From positions 1-64,000 of the forward strand of contig NZ_WSTA01000004.1 in NCBI RefSeq assembly GCF_009789225.1: DNA of 64,000 nt, written 5' to 3'. Below are positions 63,028-64,000 of this stretch, in pieces (position 1 is the stretch's first letter; each line of letters begins with the position of its first letter). A model generated the notes under the pieces. That model made no database searches. It had not been told where the DNA came from and saw only the letters and a program-made list of their open reading frames with translations. The translations under genes and the position numbers were made by a program. The stretch is from Agromyces seonyuensis. Lineage in GTDB: Bacteria; Actinomycetota; Actinomycetes; Actinomycetales; Microbacteriaceae.

Positions 63028-63723
63028 TCAGGGCGCGGGAGCCGGCGTCGGCTCGTGCACGCAGCCCGGCGGCTCGGAATTGCCCGAGATCGAGAAATCC
63101 TCGCAGGTGAGGAAGTGCTCCTGATTGGCCCCGAGCGCGTAGGAGCCGACCGTCGTCACGACGAGCGCGAGGATCGCGACGAGGCGCCGACCCCGACCGA
63201 GCTGCGAGCCGAACTCCGGCCAGACGAGGCGCGCGAGCGTCCAGATCGTGAACGGGATGCCGAGCAGCGCCACCGTGAGGGCGAGGATCTCGCCGAGGAG
63301 CACGCCGAAATTCTCGTCGTCGTCGGCCGGCACGAAGGTCAGGACCAGCCAGAGCGTGGGGATCAGCAGCAGCGCCACCTGCAGCGCGCGGCGCGGGTAG
63401 GGCCGCGGCTGCAGCAGCACGACGAACACCATCACCGTCGAGGCGACCCAGACCGTCAGCAACTGGTCGAAGAAGAGGTCGCCCCACGCGCCGAGGGTGA
63501 AGGCGGGCCACCACATCGCGATGGCGATGCCGAACAGGAGCACACCGCCGACGGGCGGACGGCGCGACCGCGGCGCCTTCGCACGCGGATCGACGATGTC
63601 GTCCGGTCCGACCGGCGGTGCTGACGGCAGTGCGACGTGCCCGCCCACGACGGCGTCATCGGGCTCAGCACCCTCATCCGCTGCGGCGCCGTCCTCCGGC
63701 GCGGGTCCCCCGATCCCTGCCAC
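63028..63723 (-). CDS. Four- or five-helix membrane protein of unknown function
   Basis: I do not recognise this 231-residue family. The acidic 55-residue N-terminus is followed by a proline-arginine stretch and about five helices (VGGVLLFGIAIAMWWPAF, LTVWVASTVMVFVVLL, LQVALLLIPTLWLVLTF, LALTVALLGIPFTIWTLA, LVAILALVVTTVGSYAL). The external C-terminus has two Cys residues (LTCEDFSISGNSEPPGC), which may form a disulphide. The start is GTG 63723. Confidence 0.7.
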   Translation of the reverse strand: MAGIGGPAPEDGAAADEGAEPDDAVVGGHVALPSAPPVGPDDIVDPRAKAPRSRRPPVGGVLLFGIAIAMWWPAFTLGAWGDLFFDQLLTVWVASTVMVFVVLLQPRPYPRRALQVALLLIPTLWLVLTFVPADDDENFGVLLGEILALTVALLGIPFTIWTLARLVWPEFGSQLGRGRRLVAILALVVTTVGSYALGANQEHFLTCEDFSISGNSEPPGCVHEPTPAPAP

Positions 63724-63781
63724 GGCGTCACCGTAGCATCGCCGCGGGCGGACCCGTCGGCGCGCGCAGGCCGGTGCGGCC

Positions 63782-64000
63782 TCAGAACTTGAGCAGGCTG
63801 AAGACCTCGTAGCGGTCCTCGAGCAGCGCGCGGCCGCCGAGGTCTTCGAGTTCGGCGACGACGGAGATGCCCGCGACCTCCCAGCCGGCGCGCTCGACGA
63901 GTCGGGCCGCCGCTGCGACCGTGCCGCCGGTGGCGAGCACGTCGTCGACGATGAGCACCTTCGCGCCGGGCTCGAGCTCCCCCTCGTGCACCTCGATCGC
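63782..64000 (-). CDS. apt: Adenine phosphoribosyltransferase, 3' end only
   Basis: The C-terminal 72 residues are visible and run off the window. VLIVDDVLATGGT is the PRPP-binding loop. The AIEVHEGELEPGA and AELEDLGGRALL segments match Apt. The enzyme salvages adenine to AMP, fitting the purine genes nearby. Confidence 0.9.
   Translation of the reverse strand, partial: AIEVHEGELEPGAKVLIVDDVLATGGTVAAAARLVERAGWEVAGISVVAELEDLGGRALLEDRYEVFSLLKF

Overview
The window is a high-GC (about 70%) chromosomal segment of an actinobacterium, most likely from the family Microbacteriaceae (Leucobacter/Agromyces/Microbacterium-like). Four things point there: the DUF3073 gene beside purM, the split purine genes, the GTCGAGTAG...TATCGAGACC intergenic repeats, and many apparently leaderless promoters (TANNNT followed by 6-7 nt and then the start codon). 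I saw no tRNA, rRNA, CRISPR array, transposase or prophage gene.

Region 1 (1-3305) holds a YjbR-like protein, a divergent MerR/TipAS regulator with a textbook 19-bp-spacer promoter, and a DUF4097-PadR pair.

Region 2 (about 3310-35250) is a surface-polysaccharide locus. It encodes a Wzz/BY-kinase with a low-molecular-weight tyrosine phosphatase, a Wzy/ligase-type membrane protein, many glycosyltransferases (including a 1390-residue protein with four glycosyltransferase modules), a GT2-GtrA protein, a GT87 mannosyltransferase, sugar aminotransferase/oxidoreductase/epimerase genes, a polysaccharide deacetylase, a FemAB/CelD-like acyltransferase, a Wzt/Wzm-type ABC exporter, a WbsX-like protein and a large secreted glycoside hydrolase. 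Nine transcription units start with a G/C-rich palindrome of the type CCCC-GAAC/GTTC-GGGG centred 30-33 nt upstream of the -10 hexamer (two more are weak). That is where a class II activator would sit, so this looks like one dedicated regulon. Several of these units also begin with a 15-19-codon leader ORF that ends on or near the start codon of the first gene.

Region 3 (35438-40912) contains DUF3073, an F420/flavin (LLM) oxidoreductase, purM, an unknown gene, a thioesterase, a repeat cluster and purF, ending in a strong hairpin. Region 4 (41064-48463) is a haem-uptake locus: a 1356-residue secreted, membrane-anchored protein with two HtaA domains and a recent 432-bp internal duplication, divergent from hmuTUV, with a DtxR/IdeR-type box over the -10 of each promoter.

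Region 5 (48511-64000) carries purD and purC, a catechol-dioxygenase-like VOC protein, a left-handed beta-helix protein, kynureninase, an LCP-family ligase, a PadR-MFS-phosphotransferase operon, purS-purQ without an adjacent purL, a mechanosensitive channel, a membrane protein and the 3' end of apt. Three palindromic repeat arrays lie between these genes, and two genes take their stop codon from the repeat itself.
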